This document shows, piece by piece, positions 17,703 through 25,758 of a stretch of 40,015 bases of DNA. The position numbers and the translations under genes were made by a program. Location of the stretch: NCBI GenBank assembly GCA_003135135.1, contig PLDK01000012.1, positions 1-40,015 on the forward strand, written 5' to 3'. Source of the DNA: Deltaproteobacteria bacterium. Its GTDB lineage: Bacteria > Desulfobacterota > Binatia > Binatales > Binataceae. The notes beneath the pieces were generated by a model. The model made no database searches. It worked only from the letters and a program-made list of their open reading frames with translations, and was not told the DNA's origin. Position 1 is the first letter of the stretch. Each line of letters opens with the position of its first letter.

Positions 17703-19064
17703 TTAATGATGCGCCTGGGCGGATGGCTGCTCTGGCCGTGCGAGTTCCAGCAGGCGGATAACTTCGCCGTCCGCCAACTGATGAAAATCACTGTAGAATT
17801 CGCCGATTCCAAAGAACGTCGGCGGCGTACTCAAGCATACAATTTCGTCCACTTCGCCGCGGAGCGACTCGATGGTATCGGCGGGTCCGACTGGAACTGC
17901 GAGCACGACTTTCTTGGGCGCCTGTTGCCGGATTCCGCGCAGCGCGGCGCGTATCGATCCGCCAGTCGCGATTCCATCGTCGACGACGATCACAGTGCGA
18001 TTCTTCAGTTCGATGCGCGCACGTCCAGCGCGGTACAGGCGGTTTCTCCGCTCGATTTCCTTCAGTTGGTTGTGAATCTCGCGTTCAAGATATGTGCGCG
18101 AAACCCGCAGCGCACTCATCACTTCGCGATTGAGAATCGTCTCAGGATGATCGCCGTCCACCACCGCTCCGACGCCCAACTCCGGCTGCCCGGGCGCACC
18201 GAGCTTGCGAACGATTATTACGTCGAGCGGTGCGTTGAGCGCGCGCGCGACCTCGAAGGCGACCGGTACGCCGCCGCGCGGCACACCTAAAACTACCGGC
18301 TGCTGATCCTTGTATTTCAGCAAGCGCGCGGCGAGTTTGCGGCCAGCCTCGACGCGGTCGGCGAACACGATGTCCTCATCGTCGTTGGGACAATCGGCTG
18401 ACGCCTCTTTCTCCGCCGCGTCACCGGTCAGATATTTCGCAAACCAATCGCGCGCCAACCTCACAACTTCCTCGAGAGTTCCCGGCTCTTCGAACAGATG
18501 AGTCGCGCCTGGAACGATCTTCATCTCCTTCTCGCATCTGAGTTGTTCGAACGCCTCCTGGTTCATTTCGATAACCGCGCTATCGTCGCCGCCAACGATG
18601 AGCAGAGTGGGAGCCTTCACTCGATGCAGGCATTTCATCGCCAGGTCCGGGCGGCCTCCTCGCGAAACGACGGCCCTGATCGAGGAATCACGTGCCGCGG
18701 CGACCAGCGCGGCGGCGGCGCCGGTACTCGCGCCGAAATATCCGATCGGATATTTCGCGAATTTTGCTTGCGAGCGGAGCCATCTGGTCGCGTCGACGAG
18801 GCGATGGCCGAGAAAATCGATATCGAAAACATTCTCGCGATCTGCCGCCTCATCCTCTGTGAGAAGATCGAAAAGCAGGGTGCCGATGCCCGCTTTCTGC
18901 AGCGCCTTCGCGACGTAGGTATTGCGCGGGCTCAGCCTGCTGCTGCCGCTTCCATGCGCGAAGAGCACGATGCCTTTGGCGCCTTGGGGTATGGTCAGCG
19001 TGCCTTCGAGCAGGATCGAATCAGAGGGAATCCTTACCTGCACCTCTGGATGTTGTCGCTCCAT
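17703..19064 (-). CDS. Dienelactone-type hydrolase fused to phosphoribosyltransferase
   Basis: This 453-residue two-domain protein has an alpha/beta hydrolase at residues about 8-225, with nucleophile Ser in GYFGASTGAAAAL, Asp in VGGDDSAVIE and His in GATHLFEEPG. Residues about 245-440 are a type-I phosphoribosyltransferase with VVLGVPRGGVPVAFEVAR and the PRPP loop VIVVDDGIATGGSI. Such fusions recur in stress clusters with Hsp20, CBS, BON and USP genes; the substrate is unknown. A longer frame to 19370 exists, but its first 102 codons cover the broken BON gene in another frame, so I start at ATG 19064. Confidence 0.85.
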   Translation of the reverse strand: MERQHPEVQVRIPSDSILLEGTLTIPQGAKGIVLFAHGSGSSRLSPRNTYVAKALQKAGIGTLLFDLLTEDEAADRENVFDIDFLGHRLVDATRWLRSQAKFAKYPIGYFGASTGAAAALVAAARDSSIRAVVSRGGRPDLAMKCLHRVKAPTLLIVGGDDSAVIEMNQEAFEQLRCEKEMKIVPGATHLFEEPGTLEEVVRLARDWFAKYLTGDAAEKEASADCPNDDEDIVFADRVEAGRKLAARLLKYKDQQPVVLGVPRGGVPVAFEVARALNAPLDVIIVRKLGAPGQPELGVGAVVDGDHPETILNREVMSALRVSRTYLEREIHNQLKEIERRNRLYRAGRARIELKNRTVIVVDDGIATGGSIRAALRGIRQQAPKKVVLAVPVGPADTIESLRGEVDEIVCLSTPPTFFGIGEFYSDFHQLADGEVIRLLELARPEQPSAQAHH

Positions 19065-19084
19065 GGTTGTCTTCCTGTATGCGG

Positions 19085-19374
19085 CTACTCTTGAGCGGCG
19101 CGCAGATGGTTGATGACGCCATCGACGCCGAAGATGTACCAGGCGTCTGCTTCGGCCATCTCCGCCTGGCGGCGGTTGGGCGCCACGCCCTCGAGAGTCA
19201 CCACCGAATTGCGCGTGCTGACCTTGATCGAGTCGGCACTTCGGTTTCGCCTTGAAGGACCAGGCTTCCGTCGGGTTGGTATTCGATAACAATCGGGTGC
19301 CGACGAAAGTCGACGCGCAAATCGCGTTCCAGAGCCGCATGAACCTCGCGTACGATTTCCGCTGATTCAAGCAT
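19085..19374 (-). pseudogene. BON-domain gene broken by frameshift or internal deletion
   Basis: From ATG 19374 the first frame gives SAEIVREVHAALERDLRVDF and PDGSLVLQGETEV, the start of a BON domain. It then loses sense and stops. From about 19240, a different minus-strand frame gives ADSIKVSTRNSVVTLEGVAP and AEADAWYIFGVDGVINHLRA, the end of a BON domain, stopping at TAG 19085. The two halves join too early for a normal repeat, so a deletion that also shifted frame is likely. Its position between DUF2267 and hydrolase genes fits a typical stress operon. Confidence 0.65.
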
Positions 19375-19383
19375 TGAAACCGC

Positions 19384-19821
19384 CTAGACCCCGGATGGAT
19401 TGACCGCCTGATGCTGGCGCTGCGCTTGCGCCCACAGCTTCTTCAGATCCTTGGGAAGCTGGCTCATCACGTCCCACGCCTCGCCTTCCTGGCCTGTCGG
19501 GCTGCTGAGCAACCTCTGCAATCCCGCGAAAACGGCCGACACCGCGAGTTCCGCTTCCGCATCATCACTGAGTCCGGCCATCCGGCGCACTTCCCATATG
19601 AACTGATCCCCGCTGACGCGACGGACCTTGCGATCGGGGTGCTCCAGCGACATCCACATCATCTTGAGGCGCTTGGGGAGTTGCGCGGCGACATGCAGCG
19701 CTTCATTCGGCGTGATCCGATCGCGCAGTTCCTGGAAAACCGCGAAGCTCAGCCCCTCCGCGCGACGCAGGTCGCATCCGATACGCCCCATCACATCTTT
19801 GAAAAATGCTTGATCTTGCAT
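19384..19821 (-). CDS. DUF2267-family protein
   Basis: This 145-residue soluble helical protein starts at ATG 19821, preceded by AAGGGAG. An upstream extension to 19869 has no ribosome site. Repeated motifs are typical of DUF2267: FAVFQELRDRITPNEALHVA, AQLPKRLKMMW, QFIWEVRRMAG, and MSQLPKDLKKLW. The family is of unknown function but sits in stress and dormancy clusters. It appears to be the first gene of the minus-strand operon DUF2267, BON, hydrolase-phosphoribosyltransferase, exported protein. Confidence 0.8.
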   Translation of the reverse strand: MQDQAFFKDVMGRIGCDLRRAEGLSFAVFQELRDRITPNEALHVAAQLPKRLKMMWMSLEHPDRKVRRVSGDQFIWEVRRMAGLSDDAEAELAVSAVFAGLQRLLSSPTGQEGEAWDVMSQLPKDLKKLWAQAQRQHQAVNPSGV

Positions 19822-20100
19822 GATGAATATCTCCCTTGGGCGCTCTTGTAATTCGGCGGAAAACGACACGTTTCCTCGACTGATTATACCACCCCCTGTC
19901 CGATTCGGGGGTGCCCGCAGTATCGGTTTTGGGGCAACTATCGCCGCAGTGGTTCCGCTGGTGACATTAGAGAACGATCATTCAGAAGCCACACTCGTAT
20001 AAGGGAGTATAATCCAATCAAGGATGGCTGTCGGCTGCTAAACCGAGCCACAACAGAGCGATTCCAGTCACACACTCTAGTCAAAACGGAGGACAGGAAA
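19822..20100. promoter_or_regulatory. Divergent promoter region between DUF2267 and Hsp20
   Basis: A perfect plus-strand TATAAT lies at 20008-20013, 88 bp before the Hsp20 ATG, and a minus-strand GGTATAAT at about 19883-19890 faces the DUF2267 gene. Neither has an obvious TTGACA at 17 bp. No CIRCE element was seen. A TGGC...TGC at about 20024 has one base too few for sigma-54. Confidence 0.4.
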
Positions 20101-20571
20101 ATGGGAGCACTATTACCATGGCGCCCCTTTCGGGAGCTCGAACGGATGGCGCGACGGTGGGAATCGCCGTTTCCGCGCCTGTTCGAGGACTTCGAGGATA
20201 ACTACGACGAGGAGTTCACGCCGGCGGTCGAGAGCTACGTCAAGAATGGCAATCTGGTCGTGCGCGCAGACGTGCCGGGTCTCGAGCTCAAGGACCTTGA
20301 CGTCTCCATTATCGGCAACGTCCTGTGCGTCAAAGGCGAACGCAAGAGCGAGCAGGAAGTGAAGAAAGAAGACTACTTGCGCCGCGAGGTCTCGTACGGG
20401 GCCTTTGAGCGGCGGATGACTCTGCCCGAAGGAGCAGCCGCCGACAAGGTCAAAGCCAGCTTTAAGAACGGGGTGATCGAGATCACTGTTCCGCTGGCGA
20501 AGGAGACGGTGTCCAAGAAGGTGCCGATCGAGGCCGAAGCGGAAAAGAAAGTCGAGATTTCCAAAAAGTAG
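20101..20571 (+). CDS. Hsp20 small heat-shock chaperone
   Basis: This 156-residue cytosolic ATP-independent chaperone holds unfolding proteins. The alpha-crystallin domain covers about residues 38-140, with LVVRADVPGLELKDLDVSI, VLCVKGERKSE, YGAFERRMTLPEGA and FKNGVIEITVPL, all in family order. The C-terminal tail is Lys/Glu-rich. GGAGGACAGG precedes ATG 20101. It is followed 67 bp later by the CBS-domain gene on the same strand. Confidence 0.93.
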   Translation: MGALLPWRPFRELERMARRWESPFPRLFEDFEDNYDEEFTPAVESYVKNGNLVVRADVPGLELKDLDVSIIGNVLCVKGERKSEQEVKKEDYLRREVSYGAFERRMTLPEGAAADKVKASFKNGVIEITVPLAKETVSKKVPIEAEAEKKVEISKK

Positions 20572-20638
20572 CTGCCGGCGGCGAGCCTGGCGATTCTCAA
20601 TCGCCGGGCCCTCTGGCCTCACGACGGAGGCGAGACCG

Positions 20639-21121
20639 ATGAACGTTAAAGATTTAATGACTACGGACGTCAAGTGCTGCACGGAGTGCAACACCCTCAA
20701 CACAGCCGCACAGATGATGTGGGAAAACGATATCGGATGTGTTCCAGTCGTCGACAAGGAAGGTCGCGCCATAGGCGTGCTGACCGATCGCGACATTTGC
20801 ATGGGCGCGTATCTCCAGGGAGTGCCTCTCACCGGCGCGCAGGTGACCAGCGCGATGTCAAAAGAGGTTTTTTCCTGCGCGGCCGAGGATGACGTCGCGG
20901 CGGCGGAAAAGTTGATGAAGCAAAATCAAATCCACCGCTTGCTGGTGCTCGATGCCGGGGGACACCCGGTTGGCGTGATTTCGCTCAACGATATCGCGCG
21001 CGAAGGCGCGCGCGAGGCGGAGATGAGAACGGCGCGCCAAGTCAGCGACGCCGAAATCACAGGCCTGCTGGCATCGGTCTGCGCTCCGCGCCACCGCATC
21101 ATTGAGGCGCAGGCCGCGTAA
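20639..21121 (+). CDS. Twin CBS-domain protein
   Basis: This 160-residue protein consists almost only of two CBS motifs, residues about 1-60 (MNVKDLMTTDVKCC, GVLTDRDICMGAY) and 70-130 (VTSAMSKEVFSC, IHRLLVLDAGGHPVGVISLND). Pairs of CBS motifs bind adenosyl ligands and sense energy charge. GGAGGCGAG precedes ATG 20639. It is probably co-transcribed with hsp20. A truncated groEL follows. Confidence 0.9.
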   Translation: MNVKDLMTTDVKCCTECNTLNTAAQMMWENDIGCVPVVDKEGRAIGVLTDRDICMGAYLQGVPLTGAQVTSAMSKEVFSCAAEDDVAAAEKLMKQNQIHRLLVLDAGGHPVGVISLNDIAREGAREAEMRTARQVSDAEITGLLASVCAPRHRIIEAQAA

Positions 21122-21158
21122 TTATCGCAGCCCATTGGTTCAGCTGCGAGGACGGCAA

Positions 21159-21245
21159 ATGGCGTACAAGGAACTGCATTTCCAGTCGGAGGCTCGGGAA
21201 AGGCTCCTTCGCGGCGCGAAGGCGCTGACAGACGCCGTCAGCTCT
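21159..21245 (+). pseudogene. groEL: GroEL N-terminal stub
   Basis: ATG 21159, behind a GAGGA ribosome site, gives AYKELHFQSEARERLLRGAK then ALTDAV, the conserved N-terminus of GroEL. After about 29 residues similarity ends and a short unrelated frame runs into the 3' end of the ABC permease. A full chaperonin is about 545 residues, so this is a breakpoint. The intact copy expected elsewhere would be the housekeeping one. Confidence 0.65.
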
Positions 21246-21282
21246 ACCCGCGCCGATGCCGAAAATCACTCGCGCAGGAGGT

Positions 21283-22077
21283 TCATTCGCCCATCCTCGG
21301 ATAAAGACGCGCCGCGATCGCAACGAAGCCGGTAAAGGTCGTGATCAGAACCAGAAAATCGAGCCCGATCCCAATCGTGCTGACGCCGTTGCGAAGCATG
21401 AAGGCGCGGAGTCCGTCAACCTCGTAGGTTAAAGGATTGAGGCGGGAGATAGCGCGCAGCCACAACGGCATCAAGCGTATCGGATAGATCGCGTTGCTGG
21501 CGAAGAAGATCGGCATCGTTAGCATCTGGCCGATACCCATGAAACGCTCACGGGTCCTCACGAGGCAGGCGACGATGAGTGACAAGGTACAGAAGAGCGC
21601 TGAGCCAAGTGCGATGAAGGCGATGATGCCGAGCACATGTCGTGGTTCCAGGCTGACCTGGATACCGAGTACAAAGGCGAGCCCATAAACCACAACCGCC
21701 TGTGACAGACCCCGCGCTCCCGATGAGAGCGCCTTGCCCAGGACCAGCGCGGTCCGGGGCGCCGGACTGACGAGATAGCGGTGAAGGACACCAAGGTCAC
21801 GTTCCCAGATGGCGGCGATGCCATAGAAGATGGCGACGAAGAGCACGCTTTGAGCGAGGATGCCGGGCGCTAGGAAGTCGAGATAATTTATGCCCGCACT
21901 GAGCCCCCGGACCTGAGCCATCACCTGTCCAAACAAAACAAGCCAAAGGGCCGGCTGGACGGCCCGAGACAGGAGTTCCATCGGATCGTGGCGGAGCTTG
22001 CGCAGCTCTGCATCCGCCACAGCTAGCACCTGAGTGGCGTAGTCGGTGACCGGGGAGATGTCAGAATACTTAGCCAT
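21283..22077 (-). CDS. ABC-2 type export permease
   Basis: This is an inner-membrane protein of 264 residues with six hydrophobic segments and the ABC-2 family pattern: LWLVLFGQVMAQV, APGILAQSVLFVAIF, the conserved RYLVSPAPRTALVLGKALSS motif, and NAIYPIRLMPLWLRAISRLN PLTYEVDGLR. It pairs with the upstream ATPase, whose stop it overlaps by 8 bp (start ATG 22077). Such DrrAB-like pairs export drugs, lipids or polysaccharides; the substrate cannot be told. The frame extends to 22260 in alternative starts overlapping the ATPase, which I reject. Confidence 0.88.
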   Translation of the reverse strand: MAKYSDISPVTDYATQVLAVADAELRKLRHDPMELLSRAVQPALWLVLFGQVMAQVRGLSAGINYLDFLAPGILAQSVLFVAIFYGIAAIWERDLGVLHRYLVSPAPRTALVLGKALSSGARGLSQAVVVYGLAFVLGIQVSLEPRHVLGIIAFIALGSALFCTLSLIVACLVRTRERFMGIGQMLTMPIFFASNAIYPIRLMPLWLRAISRLNPLTYEVDGLRAFMLRNGVSTIGIGLDFLVLITTFTGFVAIAARLYPRMGE

Positions 22078-22972
22078 GTTCACGCGCGCTCCGCCGCGCC
22101 TGTCGCGCTTGCTGATATCCGCCCTCGGGCTCGATGTCCACCCCGGTGTAGTGAGCGAAGACATCGTCGAGCGTGGCCTCCGGTCCAACTTGCCTCTTAA
22201 GTTCTGCGGGGGCGCCAATGATCTCGATTCGTCCGTGGCGCATGAGTGCGAGGCGGTCACAAAGCTCGTCCGCTTCTTCCATGTCGTGAGTCGTAATAAG
22301 GATTGTCATACGACGGGTTTCGCGCAGCGCGCGGATGGCATCCCAGACAGCGTGCCGGGCGAGAGGATCAAGCCCCACTGTGGGCTCGTCCATCACCAGG
22401 ATCTTTGGCCGATGCAGCATGCTCTGGGCGATTTCGAGGCGTCGGATCATTCCGCCCGAGTAATGCTGCACCAGGCGGTCTGCGTCGCGGGTCAGATTCA
22501 TCATCGCGAGCGCCTCGGCGATTCGCTGTGCGCGCTCCCGGCGGGGGATCACGTAGAGGCGCGCAGAAAGCAGCAGATTCTCGTAGCCCGTGAGTGCGCC
22601 GTCTGCGGACAGCATCTGCGGCACGTAACCGATGCTTCGGCGCACCTCGCCCGCCTGTGCGATGATGTCGAAGCCTGCTACCCGTGCGGCTCCCGACGAA
22701 GGCGGCAAGAGCGTCGTCAACATTTTGATGAGGGTGCTCTTGCCGGCGCCGTTCGAGCCGATGAGGCCGAAGATTTCGCCAGGCAAGACACTTAGCGACA
22801 CCTTGTCTACGGCAACGAGATCGCCGAAGTGGCGACTCAAAGCAGAGGTGCTGATAGCAGGGTCAGTGTCGGAGGAGGGAGTTAGGGTTGCACCAGGAGG
22901 CACAGCACCTGTATCGGCCTCAGGCGCGGACCGGGAAGACGGACTGGCAGTTGTACACGCGGATTTTCGCAT
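22070..22972 (-). CDS. ABC exporter ATP-binding protein (DrrA/CcmA-like)
   Basis: This cytosolic ATPase of about 300 residues drives the adjacent permease. Walker A is GSNGAGKST, the signature is HYSGGMIRRLEIAQ, Walker B is ILVMDEPTVGLDP, and the switch His lies in LITTHDMEEADEL. The C-terminal DDVFAHYTG is typical of the DrrA/NatA type. I start at ATG 22972. A TTG at 23050 would add an unlikely Arg/Ser/Pro-rich leader. The N-terminal 40 residues before the nucleotide-binding domain are low-complexity. Confidence 0.88.
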   Translation of the reverse strand: MRKSACTTASPSSRSAPEADTGAVPPGATLTPSSDTDPAISTSALSRHFGDLVAVDKVSLSVLPGEIFGLIGSNGAGKSTLIKMLTTLLPPSSGAARVAGFDIIAQAGEVRRSIGYVPQMLSADGALTGYENLLLSARLYVIPRRERAQRIAEALAMMNLTRDADRLVQHYSGGMIRRLEIAQSMLHRPKILVMDEPTVGLDPLARHAVWDAIRALRETRRMTILITTHDMEEADELCDRLALMRHGRIEIIGAPAELKRQVGPEATLDDVFAHYTGVDIEPEGGYQQARQARRSAREHG

Positions 22973-23074
22973 CGGCCTGCGGCTAACTGTGATGTTACAA
23001 TAGGTTGTCCTTCCGGGAGGACGCTGGGAAGGCGAAAGGTGCGAACTCAACGCCGACTCAGGAGGTCACCCCGG

Positions 23075-23180
23075 ATGGACATTCATCAGAATGCGCGCAC
23101 CACGGCGCATAGTCGAGCGGAACTGGTCAGGTGGGTGACTGCGGGAGAAGGGACAGCGGGCAAGTTCGGTGTAACAAAAG
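23075..23180 (+). pseudogene. IS481-family transposase N-terminal fragment
   Basis: AGGAGGTC precedes ATG 23075, and the frame reads MDIHQNARTTAHSRAELVRW followed by a fragment ending KFGV. This is the standard N-terminal helix-turn-helix opening of IS481 transposases. The sequence then loses similarity and runs into IS481-like copy 3 at about 23209. Only about 35 codons survive. Confidence 0.65.
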
Positions 23181-23208
23181 GGAGCAAATGCAAGCACCTC
23201 CGCGCTCT

Positions 23209-23785
23209 GTCCCTACTGAAAATTCCATCTGAAGCGGAATTCGAGCGGCTGCGAGAATCGGTATCGAATCGACGCTCCTAAGTGAGACGGGCTGCGATCT
23301 GAACCACAAGCGGCTCACCCCTGATCGAGATTGAAAAACCTCCGATACAGAGTCCTCAGACGACAGCGTACGGGCCGCGACGCTACCACTGGTGAGCAGG
23401 AATCCGGGAGGAATCAGGCGGCGAGACGTTCGTAGCGGTGATGCAGACCGCCGACCTGCGGGATGGCGACGACTCTTCCGACCCTGCGAGGCTGGATCAG
23501 GCGTGAGTCGGGGGCAATCCTTGTCGAGCGAAAGATGAGTGCGGGTGCGTTGGTAATAGTCAACATACGAGGACAGGACGCGGCACAGATGGCGCTCGTT
23601 GAAGATCACGATGTGGTCGAGACATTCGCGACGGATCGAACCGATCACGCGCTCGACGTACGCGTTCTGCCAGGGCGATCGCGGCGCCGTGATCACTTCC
23701 GCGATGTCCATCGCTTGGACCCGGTTGCTGAAATACGCGCCATACGACGAATCGCGATCGCGCACCAGATAGCGCGGAGCGGATT
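23209..23785 (-). mobile_element. IS481-like element copy 3, 5' truncated and decayed
   Basis: The left end (CTACTGAAAATTCC) and the following 200 bp match copy 2. The transposase part runs from LVRDRDSSYGAYF through NAYVERVIGSIRREC to THLSLDKDC, after which a frameshift diverts the C-terminus. The upstream two thirds of the gene, including the first catalytic Asp, are absent beyond about 23785. It cannot encode active transposase. Confidence 0.75.
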
Positions 23786-23789
23786 GAGT

Positions 23790-24056
23790 TCAATCCGCGG
23801 CAGCCACGCGAGCGAGTTCGTTTTTCCATTGCTCACGAAATCGCTCATTCGTTTTTTCCAGACTGCGCGAAAGAGGTTCGTAATCGCGTAGAACACCCGA
23901 ATGTTCGGGAAGATGAATGGCAGCTAGAGGTTCTTTGCAACATTGCAGCATCCATTGCAGCCAGACTGTCTTGCACGTCGTGCTTTCGACGCCGCCCATA
24001 GATTGCGCCCCAACCGGCCCGTCACCCCTGACGAGGTTTTCGGTAGCGACAGCCAT
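23790..24056 (-). CDS. Small hypothetical protein, possibly real
   Basis: The frame gives 88 residues from ATG 24056 and includes GGVESTTCKTVWLQWMLQCC and SLEKTNERFREQWKNELARV. The C-terminal half looks like an amphipathic helix. It ends cleanly at TGA 23790 beside the truncated IS. AGGA abuts the ATG too closely to be an ideal ribosome site, and the porin terminator lies just upstream. No family is recognised; it could be a remnant. Confidence 0.35.
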   Translation of the reverse strand: MAVATENLVRGDGPVGAQSMGGVESTTCKTVWLQWMLQCCKEPLAAIHLPEHSGVLRDYEPLSRSLEKTNERFREQWKNELARVAAAD

Positions 24057-24061
24057 TCCTG

Positions 24062-24099
24062 AAAAAGAAGCGGCGGGTCCGCTTGTTCGGACCCGCCGC
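24062..24099 (-). terminator. Rho-independent terminator of the porin gene
   Basis: On the minus strand a 12-bp perfect stem GCGGCGGGTCCG with a 6-nt loop is followed by TTCTTTTTC. It lies 40 bp past the porin stop. Confidence 0.85.
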
Positions 24100-24138
24100 C
24101 GGCGCATCGCTGCGCGATTGACTGGTTAAGCTCCTGGC

Positions 24139-25599
24139 TTAGAAGGCGTAGATAATGTTGGCGTCCAAGGTGTCCTGGCCGCGCCATAGATGCTGCTGGC
24201 CGGTCGCTGGGTCGACGAAATTGTTATTGGTGAACACGTTCTCATCCGAATTGTCATGCCGGTATTCCAGACGTGCGATCAGTCCCGTCACTTCGGGTAT
24301 CTTGTAGCTCAACGTCTGGGTGATCTCCCACACCGTCTGGCCGGTGCCCGTCGTGCGCGCTCCGTCCTTGTCCTGGAAGAATTCGCCGCGCGTGGCAGAC
24401 TCGAGCGAAGGCGTGAAGTCGTACACCAGGTACTGCGCCATTCCCTGCCACGACGCACTGTGACCGTTGATCACAGGACCTGACTCGGACGCGTACAGGT
24501 ATTCGGTCTGAAGCGTCAGGTTGGGTATGAACGACGGCTTCCAGGTCGCGATCCCATCGATCGTGCCCAGATTGGAATCGGACTTGCCTATCAGGTTCGG
24601 CCCCCACATGCTGTTGACCACGAAGCTCAGCGACTTGTCCTTGTTGTTGAGTGTCAACGCGCCTTCATAGTTGGGGCCGCCGTTGTTGGCTGCCGCGGGA
24701 TCATCCCATCCGTTGTTGAGGCCGGCCGTGGCAGAAACGTAATCGTTGAAGGTGTAGCCCGCGCGGATGCCGGTATGAGTCAGCGGTTCGCCCAGGGTAA
24801 AGAGCAGGCCGCGGCTCTCGTTGAAGTTCAGATTGTTGTACGTGTTGATCGTTTCCGCGCCCATCATCGTCACGAAACGCCCTGCCTGCAGGCTGATGCC
24901 CGATCCGATCGGCGCAGTATAGGTCAAGTAGTACTGCGTCGGATCGAACCATTGGGGACCAACGTGCGAGGTGTTCGAGTAGTGCGTGGCAGTCGAAATC
25001 GAGTTCGCGACCTGGCCGAAGTTGAGATCGGTCACGAATCCAACCGTTCCGTCGCGCTCGATGTGCAGGTTGCCCTGCGTCAGCTGAAAGCCATCCTCGT
25101 CCCAGGCGCGGTACACGTTGACGTTGGAGTTGGGCTGATTGAAGTTATGCTCATAGCCCGCATCAACCAGCCCGTGGACGCTGATACCAAGATTGTCCGA
25201 CAGATCTTTCTTGATGTCGCTGACATCCTTTTCGACCAGGCCCACGTGCTCGCCAATCGTGGCCGGCTTCGCGCCAGCCTGTGCCGGCACCGCGACCGTC
25301 ATCGCCGCCTCTATCTTTTTGACCTCGCTGGTTGTGTCGTCGGTCTGTTTCTGCAGATTGCTCACCTGGCCAGACAGCGCGTCGAGCCGCTGCTGCTCGC
25401 TAGTGTTGGCGGCGACAGTGGTTGTGGTCGTGGTGACCATGTGGTGGTGATGTTTCTTCGTGGTCGTTGTCGTTGTCGCTGGATCTGCGCTCGATGGATC
25501 TGCCGCCCAAGCATTCGCATTGCACAGCAATCCAATCACTGCGACGCCGGCAATCAGGTAAAGCCTGGCAGCGGCCCGGGTCGTTTTCCTTCTGTTCAC
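24139..25599 (-). CDS. OmpL-like outer-membrane beta-barrel porin
   Basis: This 486-residue protein has a signal peptide cleaved near AWA (residue 32) and a Thr/His-rich low-complexity linker (two runs of six Thr, KKHHHH) at about 40-62. A short coiled coil follows (QQRLDALSGQVSNLQKQ), then a long series of amphipathic beta strands ending in NIIYAF with terminal Phe, the outer-membrane insertion signal. The YYLTYTAPIGSGISLQAGRF block is typical of the OmpL-like porin-2 family. The start is GTG 25599 behind GGAGGAGGAG. It follows the NtrC-type regulator on the same strand and may be part of its regulon. Confidence 0.85.
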   Translation of the reverse strand: MNRRKTTRAAARLYLIAGVAVIGLLCNANAWAADPSSADPATTTTTTKKHHHHMVTTTTTTVAANTSEQQRLDALSGQVSNLQKQTDDTTSEVKKIEAAMTVAVPAQAGAKPATIGEHVGLVEKDVSDIKKDLSDNLGISVHGLVDAGYEHNFNQPNSNVNVYRAWDEDGFQLTQGNLHIERDGTVGFVTDLNFGQVANSISTATHYSNTSHVGPQWFDPTQYYLTYTAPIGSGISLQAGRFVTMMGAETINTYNNLNFNESRGLLFTLGEPLTHTGIRAGYTFNDYVSATAGLNNGWDDPAAANNGGPNYEGALTLNNKDKSLSFVVNSMWGPNLIGKSDSNLGTIDGIATWKPSFIPNLTLQTEYLYASESGPVINGHSASWQGMAQYLVYDFTPSLESATRGEFFQDKDGARTTGTGQTVWEITQTLSYKIPEVTGLIARLEYRHDNSDENVFTNNNFVDPATGQQHLWRGQDTLDANIIYAF

Positions 25600-25618
25600 T
25601 CTCTCCTCCTCCGAAATG

Positions 25619-25635
25619 CGCGGCCTCAGGCCGCG
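25619..25635 (-). promoter_or_regulatory. Stem-loop in the porin 5' leader
   Basis: CGCGGCC and GGCCGCG pair across a 3-nt loop, ending 19 bp before the porin start codon. There is no T-run, so it is not a standard terminator of the upstream regulator gene. It may stabilise the porin mRNA or hold a processing site. Confidence 0.5.
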
Positions 25636-25758
25636 ACTTCCTGCGCCCGCACCTAACGGGCTACGGTGATGAACCGGTAGGATTGGTTATAAGATTCATA
25701 CATAGGTCTTCATCGATGCCTCCCTGAAAGGTTTGAGTTAAGCCGCGCGATGCAGCGA

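Noticed and set aside
17703-19370. 555-residue hydrolase fusion
   Set aside because: The extra 102 codons are the broken BON gene read in a wrong frame.
20020-20040. TGGCTGTCGGCTGC before hsp20
   Set aside because: The same one-base spacing error, and a TATAAT lies nearby.
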